This document shows positions 25,626 through 36,200 of a stretch of 64,000 bases of DNA, in pieces. Below the pieces are notes generated by a model, which worked only from the letters and a program-made list of their open reading frames with translations, was not told the origin of the DNA and did not search any database. Source of the DNA: Rhizobium sp. 007 (GTDB lineage Bacteria > Pseudomonadota > Alphaproteobacteria > Rhizobiales > Rhizobiaceae); contig NZ_CP064187.1 of assembly GCF_015353075.1 (NCBI RefSeq), positions 2,480,001 through 2,544,000 of the forward strand. The letters are read 5' to 3'. The stretch's first letter is position 1. Each line of letters opens with the position of its first letter. The position numbers and the translations under genes are program-made.

Positions 25626-27064
25626 GACCGCCTCTCCAATAAGCTCATGGTATTAGAGGCAGAGGCCCTCGCGCGGAGCGGATAGGGCGCAGTCAGGGCG
25701 GTCGTGGCGCCGGCAAGAATGTAGATCATCAGCCCGAGATCATAGACGGTGCCGGATGTGGAAGCCGTGACCAGCACCGCCAGGATCCCCATTTTCGCGG
25801 CGCGTATTGCCGCACCGCATTCATTCGGCTGCGACGATCCAACAGCCGGCTTCAACGACAGTACGGACCATATGAACAGCGCGAACAAAAACGCGCCGAG
25901 CACCCCGATATTGGACAGCAGCACCAGCACGAAGCTGGAGGCCCGTGCACTACCCAGCCCCGCACCGAAACCGAACGTGTCGAGGAACGTCTTGTAGGCA
26001 ACGGCATTCCATTCCGCACGCTCTTGTCCCGACTGGCTGTCGACTTTCGAAAACAGCATCTCGTCGAAGAAGCCGGCAACGCCTGCCGAAAGTCCGGGCA
26101 GCGTCGCCAGGACAAGAAACACGATGAGCGGGGCCGCCGCGAGCGAGCCGGCAAAAAAGAGCGCCGGCTGGCGAGATCGGTCAGCGGGCGACTGGAAAAA
26201 CGACCGCAAGAAAAGGACCGGAACAATAATCGCCAGACCGATAAGCCCCGTCGCCGATGTCGAAAAGAGCAATGCGATGAACAGAAGCCACGTCAAAGGG
26301 CCGATTGCCCGGCCACGGACGCCTTCGAGCCAGAGGCTGGCGATGATGGCAAACAGCACCAGCGTATAGCCAGCAAATGCCGATGCTTCCGGAAAAGTCC
26401 CCGAAATCCTCTTCAGCCCGCCCTTTTCGGCAGCGGTCAGCAGCGCGTAGTTTGCCGTCCTGACAAAGCCGAGCAAATATTCGGTCCGCGTGAAATAGGT
26501 GACGATATCGGCCAGTGCGAAGCTCAATGTCACCGTCGCGGTGACCAACACGGCTTTGATGAGATCGTCATGCGCGCCTGCGCGCCTAAAGAAGGCAAAG
26601 GTGCTGGCGAACGCCACCAGGCCGCCCACGGCATAGACGGTCTGCGTTATATTGCTCGACGAGGCACGCAGCGGCACGAGCGAGATTATGTTTCGCAGGC
26701 CGACCGACCGCTCGACGATCATGGTTTCCGTCATTCCTTGAAACAACCGCGGAAAGAACAATGCCGTAAACAGTCCGAAGACCGTCAATACCAACAGGAT
26801 GAATCCAGCGCGCGACGGAGAGACTGCAGCGAAGATCTGTCCCTCGCCGAATGCCATGAAGATGCGTAGAACGAAAAACAGCAGAAAGAGGTTGGGCACC
26901 AGGATTGACGCTCCGCCCATTCCGGGCAGCGCAATGGCCGCCGCCGCGCCGAATGCAGTCGACAGCATCATCCATGTGAAAGAATGCCTGACCGGGGCGA
27001 ACACCAGAATTGCCCCCAGCACAATGGTCATCAGCCCAATGAATTCGACCCGCATCCACCGCAC
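25622..27064 (-). CDS. O-antigen ligase/Wzy-like polysaccharide polymerase
   Basis: 480 residues with about 11-12 hydrophobic segments and a long soluble loop (VDSQSGQERAEWNAVAYKTF) before GFGAGLGSARASSFVLVLLS, the arrangement of Wzy/WaaL-type membrane enzymes. It would join repeat units on undecaprenyl carrier in the periplasm. I take the GTG at 27064, eight bases after GAGG; an ATG three codons in is an alternative. It forms an overlapping pair with the pyruvyl transferase gene. Confidence 0.82.
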   Translation of the reverse strand: MRWMRVEFIGLMTIVLGAILVFAPVRHSFTWMMLSTAFGAAAAIALPGMGGASILVPNLFLLFFVLRIFMAFGEGQIFAAVSPSRAGFILLVLTVFGLFTALFFPRLFQGMTETMIVERSVGLRNIISLVPLRASSSNITQTVYAVGGLVAFASTFAFFRRAGAHDDLIKAVLVTATVTLSFALADIVTYFTRTEYLLGFVRTANYALLTAAEKGGLKRISGTFPEASAFAGYTLVLFAIIASLWLEGVRGRAIGPLTWLLFIALLFSTSATGLIGLAIIVPVLFLRSFFQSPADRSRQPALFFAGSLAAAPLIVFLVLATLPGLSAGVAGFFDEMLFSKVDSQSGQERAEWNAVAYKTFLDTFGFGAGLGSARASSFVLVLLSNIGVLGAFLFALFIWSVLSLKPAVGSSQPNECGAAIRAAKMGILAVLVTASTSGTVYDLGLMIYILAGATTALTAPYPLRARASASNTMSLLERRS

Positions 27065-27197
27065 CCAGTTTTCCTCAACAGAAAGCTATCATGCGCCGAA
27101 GCGGCTTGTATTTACGTCCGCCTTAAGCCCTTTGCGGTAGTCCTTCGGTCGAATTGGGCCCTTTCCCGCGAAAGTGCGCGTCGGTACGGTCCGCGGC

Positions 27198-28055
27198 ATG
27201 AGAACGTTTACGCTCAAAACCTGTCTTCGTCGTACAGGCTGGCCGCGATCGTCTGGCCGCCGGCTGGGCATCGCGATCGCTGCCGCGCTTCTGTGCGCCG
27301 GCCTGGCAAATGCCGAAGACTGCGTGCCCGGCGACACCGGCGATCAAATCGATACCGAGGAGATGAAGCTCACTTTCGAAGACAACTTCGACGATCTCAG
27401 CGTGTCGGCCTGGGGGCCTGGAACCCGCTGGATCGCTCATACGCCGTGGTCCGGCGATTTCGGTGGCGCCCGTTTTGCCAATCCCGAACTCGGTTTTCCG
27501 TTTGTCGTCACCGACGGCGTTCTGCGCATCGAGGCGGCCCGCAACGCCCAGGGCGATTGGCGTTCCGGGCTGCTTGCCTCCGTTGACCCCAAGGGAATTG
27601 GCTTTTCGCAGTGCTACGGATATTTCGAGACGCGCGCCCAGCTGCCCATCGGGCCTGGCGTGTGGCCAGCTTTCTGGCTGATTGGCAAGGATAGGTCGAA
27701 ATCGACCGCCGAGATCGATGTTCTTGAATTCTACGGAGACAAACCGGAAGGATATTCTTCGACCGTCCATGTCTGGCACCGCGGTGGCGGGCATTATTCG
27801 GATTTCTCGCGCATCGAGGTGTTCCGCGACGCAAGGCCCACCGACTTTCATACATATGGCGTGAAAATAGATTCCGAATTCATCCGCATGTATTTCGACG
27901 AGAAGCTGGTCTGGAAAACTAAAACCCAGCCGGAGCACCGCCAGCCGATGTATATCCTTGTCAATCTGGGACTGGCGAAAGACGCTGGCGAAATGAACGT
28001 TCCCGATCCTTCGCATATGTTCGTGGATTACGTCCGGGCTTACAGCGTCAGGTGA
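27198..28055 (+). CDS. Secreted glycoside hydrolase family 16 endoglycanase
   Basis: 285 residues with a long basic signal peptide ending AALLCAGLANA. The GH16 catalytic motif E-x-D-x-x-E is seen in AEIDVLEFYGDKPEG. Other family text is GYFETRAQLPIGPGVWPAFW and FHTYGVKIDSEFIRMYFDEK. It resembles ExoK-type enzymes that trim nascent exopolysaccharide outside the cell. A GTG at 27174 is another possible start. It is encoded divergently from the polymerase gene and directly before the NRPS gene. Confidence 0.9.
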   Translation: MRTFTLKTCLRRTGWPRSSGRRLGIAIAAALLCAGLANAEDCVPGDTGDQIDTEEMKLTFEDNFDDLSVSAWGPGTRWIAHTPWSGDFGGARFANPELGFPFVVTDGVLRIEAARNAQGDWRSGLLASVDPKGIGFSQCYGYFETRAQLPIGPGVWPAFWLIGKDRSKSTAEIDVLEFYGDKPEGYSSTVHVWHRGGGHYSDFSRIEVFRDARPTDFHTYGVKIDSEFIRMYFDEKLVWKTKTQPEHRQPMYILVNLGLAKDAGEMNVPDPSHMFVDYVRAYSVR

Positions 28056-28321
28056 CGCTCCGCATGGACCGCAGGCTCACCCTCGCATCCGATCAATTAT
28101 CCGTCCGCACTCTAAAAAAACGCATGTATCACAAGGCGTTAGCAGAGGTGCGCGGGCGCCTGCCACATGGGACAGGGTATGGGAAAACCGGCCCTCTAAG
28201 ACTTTCGTGCACTTGCTGTCATCCCAATGATCAACTGGCGATTTTCCTCGATCATGAAATCCTGTCTCCTCATTCTTTCGATGGGACGATCTCCTGCAGG
28301 GCAATGATTGGGGGCAAATCA
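28056..28321. other. Gap between GH16 and NRPS genes
   Basis: The NRPS reading frame is open back to 28052, but the residues it would add show no domain and low coding character. I read this as a promoter or leader region. Confidence 0.45.
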
Positions 28322-30241
28322 GTGACTGATCCGGCGTTTCTTGAAACGAACGAAGCCGATGTTGTTGTGTCTTATGACCGGGACCGCTCTCTCCAGGACA
28401 TCGTACGTCAGCAGGCTCGCATCGCTCCGCAGGCGACGGCGATTGTCTTCGGCGACGAGCGTCTCACCTACGATGAGCTCGACAGATTGTCCGACGCCCT
28501 GGCGGGACACCTCGCGGAGCTTGGAATCCGAAAGGGCGATGTCGTGGGCATGCTGCTTCCGCGCGCGCTCAATACCGTCATTTGCATGCTTTCGATCCTG
28601 AAGGCCGGCGGCGTCTATGTACCGCTCGATCCGGCCTATCCCGAAGAGCATCTCGCCTATGTCGCCGCCGAGTGCGCCCCCAAGGTTGTCTTCGTCGATG
28701 CAGAATCCGCTGGAAGGGCTAGCTCCGTCCCCGACCTGCGCGGCACAATCATCGATGCAGGAGTTGTGATTGGAAGGCTCGCACACAGCGCCGTCGCCAA
28801 ACGGCCGGCCATCGAGGTCACTGGCAGCGACCCGGCTTACATCATGTACACGTCCGGTTCCACGGGCCGGCCGAAGGGCGTTACGATTGCCCACCGCAGC
28901 ATCGCGCGGGTCGTCCTCGATCAGAACTATATCGATTTCAGACGTGACGACGTCATCCTTCACGCCGCTACAATCGCCTTTGACGCGACGACCTTCGAAA
29001 TCTGGGGCGCGCTGCTGAACGGATGCACGGTCGCCGTCATGCCCGATGCCGATTTCTCCCTGGCGCGCCTTGCAGGCGTCATGCGTGACACCGGCGTCAG
29101 TATGACCTTTCTCACCACGGGGCTGTTCAATCTCTTCGCGGACTATGCAGGGGGCGATCTGCCGAGGCTGCGCCATGTGCTTTTCGGCGGCGACGTGGGC
29201 TCTCCAGTGCATGCCCGGCGATTTCTCCAGCGCTATCCCGGCTGCCGGCTGAGCAACGCCTACGGCCCGACCGAAACTACCGTGTTTGCAGCGGCCTTCA
29301 CCGTACCGCCAGGCTTTGCGGAGGCGGAGCTGCCGATCGGCAAGGCGATCGCCCATACCGGGATCTGCATTTTGGACGAGGAATTGCGGGAACTTCCGCC
29401 CGGCCGCGAGGGGCAGCTTGCGATATCCGGCGACGGCTTGGCGATCGACTATTTCCGTTGTCCGGAGCGCACCGCGGAAAAATTCGTCATGGTCGCCACG
29501 GAGGCCGGCCCGAAACGCTGCTATCTGACCGGCGATATCGCCCTTCTCCAGCCCGACGGCACGGTAAGCTTCAAGGGACGCCGCGACCGGCAGGTCAAGA
29601 TCAACGGCAAGCGCATCGAGCTTGACGAGATCGAGACCGCACTGAGGAACGACCCGGCACTCTCCGACGCCATCGTTCTCTGCCACCTCCAGGGTCCCAC
29701 CCTGAAACGTATCGTCGCCTATCTGCGCCCGCGCGCGGAAACTGCGCTTTGCGATCCGGCATTCGCACAAGAGGTCATGTCGAGGCTGCGCGCCACACTT
29801 CCGGTCTACATGATTCCGAGCGCGACCGTCGTGGTCGATGCATTCCCACTCACCCCGGCCGGCAAGGTCGACCGCGCGAGCCTCCTCCCGCCGCCGATCG
29901 AGGCCGCCCGGCCCGATGCGGAAGCCGTGGCAAGCACGCAAGCGGAAACGCTACTGACGCAGCTCTGGAGCGAGGCGTTGGGTGCCGAAGGGATCGATCT
30001 CGACAGAAACTTCTTCGATCTCGGCGGCACCTCTCTCCAGCTTCTGCAGGTGCATGCGGGACTGGAAGCAAGGCTCGGGCGCGCCGTGGATGTCGTCGCA
30101 CTGTTCAAGCATTCGACCATCCGCGAGCTTGCCCGCCATATCGAGGGCAAATCCCAGAACACCGCGCGATCCATCGCCGCTGCCCAGCGGGCGGCACTTC
30201 AGAGGAAAACCATGTCCCAGTTCCGAAGGAGCGCTTCATGA
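28322..30241 (+). CDS. NRPS loading protein, adenylation-thiolation (A-T)
   Basis: About 639 residues with no condensation domain, so a starter module. The adenylation domain shows A3 YIMYTSGSTGRPKGV, A5 NAYGPTETT, A7 YLTGDIAL, A8 FKGRRDRQVKINGKRIELDE and A10 LTPAGKVDR. The T domain is NFFDLGGTSLQLL with the pantetheine Ser at about residue 571. Hand alignment to GrsA gives the pocket D-A-F-F-L-G-A-V-F-K, most like branched aliphatic residues (Leu/Ile/Val). I place the start at the GTG 28322 after GGGGGC; an ATG at 28304 is possible. The stop overlaps the next start (ATGA), so the two proteins are made together. Confidence 0.88.
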   Translation: MTDPAFLETNEADVVVSYDRDRSLQDIVRQQARIAPQATAIVFGDERLTYDELDRLSDALAGHLAELGIRKGDVVGMLLPRALNTVICMLSILKAGGVYVPLDPAYPEEHLAYVAAECAPKVVFVDAESAGRASSVPDLRGTIIDAGVVIGRLAHSAVAKRPAIEVTGSDPAYIMYTSGSTGRPKGVTIAHRSIARVVLDQNYIDFRRDDVILHAATIAFDATTFEIWGALLNGCTVAVMPDADFSLARLAGVMRDTGVSMTFLTTGLFNLFADYAGGDLPRLRHVLFGGDVGSPVHARRFLQRYPGCRLSNAYGPTETTVFAAAFTVPPGFAEAELPIGKAIAHTGICILDEELRELPPGREGQLAISGDGLAIDYFRCPERTAEKFVMVATEAGPKRCYLTGDIALLQPDGTVSFKGRRDRQVKINGKRIELDEIETALRNDPALSDAIVLCHLQGPTLKRIVAYLRPRAETALCDPAFAQEVMSRLRATLPVYMIPSATVVVDAFPLTPAGKVDRASLLPPPIEAARPDAEAVASTQAETLLTQLWSEALGAEGIDLDRNFFDLGGTSLQLLQVHAGLEARLGRAVDVVALFKHSTIRELARHIEGKSQNTARSIAAAQRAALQRKTMSQFRRSAS

Positions 30242-33200
30242 CGGGAATTCACGAAACCGCCCACGCCGATCTCGATCGAATTGATATCGAGGACGATCAG
30301 GGTCCGGGCGGCATCGCGATCATCGGCATGTCCGGGCGCTTCCCGGGCGCACCCACCGTGGAAGCGCTTTGGGATCTCGTCAGTGACGGCCGGAATGCCT
30401 TTTCGATATTTGCGCCGGACGAAATCGAAGATTGCTTCACCGACGAAGAACGCGCCGCCGCAAATTATGTCGCTGCCCGCCCGCATCTTCCGGACGTGGA
30501 CATGTTCGACGCCGAATTCTTCGGCATGTTTGCACGCGAGGCAGCACTCACCGATCCGCAGCATCGCGTCTTCCTGGAAATCTGCTGGGAAGCGCTCGAA
30601 AACGGCGGCTACGATCCGCATCGCTATCCGGGCATGATCGGCGTCTTTGCCGGCTCGTCGATGCCGACCTATCTGATCAACAACGTCCTTGGCGATCGTG
30701 CCAAGGCGGAGGAATTCGCCTCCAATTATCAGATCGGCTGTTTTCAGCAGCTCGTAGGAGCGCTCAACGACGCGCTCGCGACTCGTATTGCCTACAAGTT
30801 CGATCTGCGCGGCCCCGCCTTCACGCTGCAATCGGCCTGCTCGACCTCGCTACTTGCCGTGTCGCAGGCCTGCCAAAACCTACAGACCTATGCTTGCGAC
30901 ATGGCGCTCGCTGGCGGCGTGTCCATCACGCTGCCGCAAAAACGGGGGTATATCTACCAGGAAGGCGGCATGGCTTCGGCCGACGGCACCTGCCGGCCGT
31001 TCGATGCGAACGCGGATGGAACCGTCTTTGCAAGCGGCGCAGGCGTCGTACTCCTGAAGAGGCTGGAAGACGCGCGAAGGGACCGCGATCGCATCTTCGC
31101 AGTCATCCGCGGCTACGGCATCAACAATGATGGCTCCGACAAGGTCGGTTTCACCGCACCGAGCGTCCGCGGACAGGCCGAGGCGATCTCCGCCGCCCTG
31201 GCAAATGCAGGAGTGCCAGCCGCATCAATCGGATACGTCGAATGCCACGGGACAGCTACGCCCCTGGGCGATCCCATCGAGTTCGGCGGCCTGAAGGAGG
31301 CCTATCTCGACATTGCGGACGCGCGGGAGAGCTGTGCGCTCGGTTCAGTGAAGGGCAATGTCGGGCATATGGACTGTGCTGCAGGCGTATCCGGTCTCAT
31401 CAAGACAGCGCTGATGCTTCATCGCGGCAAGATTCCGCCGATGCCCAACTATAGCCGCCCCAATCCTCGGCTCAATATCGAGGAGAGCCCGTTTTATATT
31501 CCCACCGAAATGACGGACTGGCCGGCACAGGGACATCCGCGCCGCGCAGGCGTCAGCGCCTTCGGCGTCGGCGGCACGAATGTCCACGTCATTCTCGAAG
31601 AAGCGATTGGCGAAGACCGCGAGGCATGCTCAGACGTCACCAAGCCGTACATCCTGCCGCTGTCGGCACGCAATCCGGCAGCCTTGTCGGCTATGCGCGC
31701 CAATCTCAGCGCTCACCTGACCGAGCGCCCGGAGATTTCGCTCGCAGACGTCGCCGCAACGCTGCAGAACGGCAGATGCGAGTTCAGCCATCGCTTTGCG
31801 ATATCGGCCCGGACCGTCGAAGAGGCGCGGGATAAGCTCGGCGCGGAACGCCCTGCGGATTCCATCGCCTCGGACGCCCCTCCGGTCGCGTTCATGTTTC
31901 CGGGACAAGGCGCGCAATATGTCGGCATGGGTGCTGGACTCTATGACAGCGAACCGGAATTCGCACGCTGGATCGACAGGGGCGCCGAACTGCTGAAGCC
32001 TATGCTCGGCCTTGATCTTCGGATTTTCATCTGCCATTCCGGACCGGTGCCGGAGTCAATGGCTGACGAACAGCGCAACACGCGCATCGCTCAACCATGC
32101 CTCTATCTCGTCGAATATGCGCTGGCACGGCTGTGGATGAGCCGAGGCCTCAGGCCCTACGCGATGATCGGCCATAGCGTCGGCGAGTTCGTAGCAGCAA
32201 CGCTTGCCAACGTGATTTCTTTCGAAGATGGACTCCGGCTTGTCGCCAGCCGCGGGCGTCTCATGCAAAGCCAGCCGCAAGGCGCGATGGTTTCGGTTCG
32301 CGCCGACGCGCAAACCGTCTCCGCTTACCTGAAAGGCGATGTCGAGATCGCCGCCGTCAATGCTCCGAAGCTGTCGGTTATCTCCGGCCCGTTCGCGGAG
32401 ATCGACGAGGTTTGTTCAGCGCTCGAAGCTGGTGGCATTGCCTTCAGCCGCCTGCACACGTCGCATGCCTTCCATTCGCCGATGATGAACGAGGCGGCAG
32501 CCGCACTTTACGACGAGACTGCCAAGGTAACCTACGGAACCGCAACGGTTCCCTATATCTCTTGCGTGACCGGAGACTGGCAGACGGCGCAACAGGGCAC
32601 TTCGCCGGATTACTGGGCAAGGCACTGCCGCGACGCCGTTCATTTCGCCGCTGGCCTCGCAAAGCTTTGCGACGGGAGGAAACCCATACTCCTGGAGGTT
32701 GGTCCAGGGCGGACGCTCTCCGTATTTGCTTCGCAGACCGTTGCACGGGACAATCTGAATACCGTGATCCAGTCTCTGCCCGAACACGATCGCGCGCCCG
32801 AAGCTGCCGATGTCTTCGCCGGCGCCCAAGGCAGATTGTGGATGGCTGGCTGCGTCCTTGAATGGCCGGAACTGCCCAACGGCGCAACGGCACACCTTGA
32901 TCTGCCGGTCTACCCGTTCCAGCGCCAGCGTCACTGGATCGATGCGCCTCCATCGGCGCGCCGCAATGTAGGCTCTTACGCGCTGTCTCGCTCCGAGCTG
33001 CAAATCGTGGTCGAACCTTCGGCTGCGATCCAAATGCCGGCAACTGTCAGCGTCGCTCCAACGAACGCCCCCTCTTCCGCCGATCGTACCCCTGCGCTTG
33101 AATGCGAATTGCTGGCCACTCTCGCCGAGATGTCGGGCAATGCATTGAGGCCGGCCGACGTCGCCGCGACATTTATCGAGCTGGGCTTCGATTCCCTCTT

Positions 33201-36200
33201 CATCGGGCAATTCGCGCAGAGGATCGAGAAGGACTACCGGGTCAAGATTTCGTTCCGCGATCTTCTGAGCACCATTCCGTCGATCGCCAACCTGGCGAAA
33301 CATCTCGATGAGAAAATGCCGGAGAAAGCGCTGGCAGCATCTCCGCCGCCTGCGGCGTATCTTCTTGCACCAGCGGCGGTTTTTGCCGCGTCGGAGATGC
33401 CTCTTGCGCCTACCCCTTCGCCGTCCGCATCGATGGGCGAAGTGCAGGCCCTCATTCAATCGCAGATTCAACTGCTCCAATCACTCTTCGCCCAGCAGCT
33501 CCAGTTGCTGCAATCCTCGGCGACCTCTCCACCGGTGGCGGTGGCAGAAAGCGCCGCAACCGTAAGCATGCCGCAGGCGGTACTATCAATTGTTCCGGCT
33601 CCAGCTGCTGCTGCCCCGTCCGAAGCGGTAGATGCGCCGGTCACGCCCGCAGAAAGGCTGGAATCCGTCCCGCTCACGGAAGCTCAGACGGAGATCTGGC
33701 TGGCAGCCCAGACCGGCGATGAAGCGTCCTGCTCCTTTAACCTGTCCATTTCGCTGACGCTGGATGGCGAGTTCGACGAAGCTGCCTTTTCAAAGGCACT
33801 GAGCCTTGTGACGGATCGTCATGATGCGCTTCGAATCCGCTTCAGTCGCGCTGGCGATTACTTCCGCTTCGCCGACGATTTCGCGCTGAAGGCGCCGCTG
33901 GTGGATTTCGCCGGCAGGCCCGACGGCGAAGCGCAGCTTCGGGAGATGCTCGACGAGGATGCAAGGACGCCCTTCGACCTCGTCGACGGCCCGCTTGCCC
34001 GCGCCTTCATCGCGCGTCTGGCAGTCGACAAGCATGTCTTCGTCTTCAGCGGACACCACATCATCTGCGACGGCTGGTCGATCAGCGTGCTTCTCGATGA
34101 GCTAGCGATGGCCTATGCGGCTTTCCGCAACGGCGAGACACCGCAATTCGAGCCGGCGCTCTCCTTTGCCACCTATGCGACGAAGCTTGCGCCCACACCC
34201 GAAAAATCCGAGAAGGACGAGCAGTTCTGGCTCGATCAGTTCAAGGAGATTCCGGAACTGCCGGAACTGCCGCTGGACCGGACGCGGCCCGAACATCGCA
34301 ACTTCGCCAGTGGTACCTGCACGGGCTACATCGAGGGCGATGTCTACAAGGCGTTGAAAAAAGCTGGCGCGCAGTCCGGCGCAACGCTGTTTTCAACCTT
34401 GCTGGCGATGCTGCAGGTCGTCGTCTCCCGGCTTTCCAGGCAGGAGGACATCGTGATTGCGGTTCCTGCAGCCGGTCAGAACCTGATCGGAGAAGCGATC
34501 CTTTTCGGCCATTGCGTCAATCTCCTGCCAATCCGCCAGACCGTCGCATCACAGACGAGCTTCTGCGAGCATCTGAGGGCAACGCAGCGGCTTGTTCTGC
34601 AGGCGGTAGAGCATCAGTCCTGCACCTATGGCACGCTCGTGCGCAAACTCGGCGTAAAGCGGGATTCGCGCCGCCTGCCATTGACGGAAATTCAGTTCAA
34701 TCTGGACCACACCGCAGCAGATCAGCCCTTCGGGAACCTGACGGCAAACATGGCCAACAACGTGAAGGGCTTTTCCAATTTCGACATGTTCTTTTGCGCG
34801 TTCGAAGAACAAAACGCCGTCCGCATCGATGTCGAATACAATGCGGAGGTCTTCGACCGATCGACGATCGAGCGCTGGATCCAACATTTCGCAACGCTCG
34901 CCGAAGCGCTGTCCAAGAACATCGACGTCGAGATCTCGAGGCTGCCGTTATTGAGCGACGACGAACGCGGCTGGCTGATCGACGGCTTGAACGACACGGC
35001 GGCAAACTATCCGCGAGATGAGCACGTGGTCTCCCTCTTCGCCCGCAAGGCGTCGAAGCAGCCCGATGCGATTGCAGCCGAACATGGCGGCCGCTCCATC
35101 ACTTACGGCAGGCTGGAAGCCCGCTCCAATCAGTTTGCCCGATATATTCAAGAGGCGATTCCCGAGCCCGGCCAGCGCATCGCACTGCTCGTCGACCGGT
35201 CGCTAGACATGGTCGTGGCGCTGCTGGCGATCATGAAGGCCGGGCACACCTACGTGCCCATGGATCTTTCCCATCCTGAAGAGCGCCTCTGCCAGACCCT
35301 CGACGTCGCGCGCGTCGGCGGCCTGATATGCGACAGCGATGCCATGGCGTCCCTCGCCCCCGCAAACATTCCCGTTATTCGCATCGACGAGGAAGCAAAG
35401 GCGGTAGGCCGAATGACCAGCACTGCGCTTGACGCTCTGCCGCCCGATTCCGCTGCCCCTGCATATGTCATCTTTACCTCCGGCTCGACCGGGGCACCCA
35501 AGGGCGTCGAAGTGTCCCATCGGGCGCTGACGAACTTCCTCCTCTCCATGGCGAAGGAGCCCGGCTTCACCGATCGGGATACGATCCTTGCGGTGACGAC
35601 GATCTCGTTCGACATCGCGGGGCTCGAGCTCTACCTGCCGCTCGTTACCGGTGGGAAGATGGTGATTGCCGACCGGCAGCAGGTGCAGGATGGCTTCGCC
35701 ATTGTCGATCTCGTGGAAAAGAGCGGTGCGACCGTGCTTCAGGCGACCCCCACGCTCTGGCAGATGCTTGTCGAGGCCGGCCTCGAGGACAAACCGCACC
35801 TCAAGATGCTGTGCGGCGGAGAGCCCATGCCGAAAGAACTCGCCAAATCCCTGCTGAAAATCGGCGGCGAGCTCTGGAACATGTATGGCCCGACGGAGAC
35901 GACGGTCTGGTCGTCCGTCGCGCGCATTACCGACGCGGAGGCACCGATCACCATCGGCCATCCGATTGCCAATACCCAGCTTTACATCGTCGACCGCAAC
36001 AACGACATCGCGCCCATCGGCGTCACCGGCGAGCTGTGCATTGGCGGCGACGGCCTGGCGAACGGCTACTTCGACCGGCTGGATCTGACCGAGAAGGCCT
36101 TCGTTCCGATCTCCTTCGGCTCGAACCGGCCAACGCGGCTCTATCGGACCGGCGATGTCGGACGCCGTCTTGCGAACGGTTCGCTGCAACTGCTCGGACG

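Noticed and set aside
28319..29941. Long minus-strand open frame (540 codons) across the NRPS gene
   Set aside because: It is the antisense shadow of the A-T coding sequence; no domain motif and low-complexity composition.
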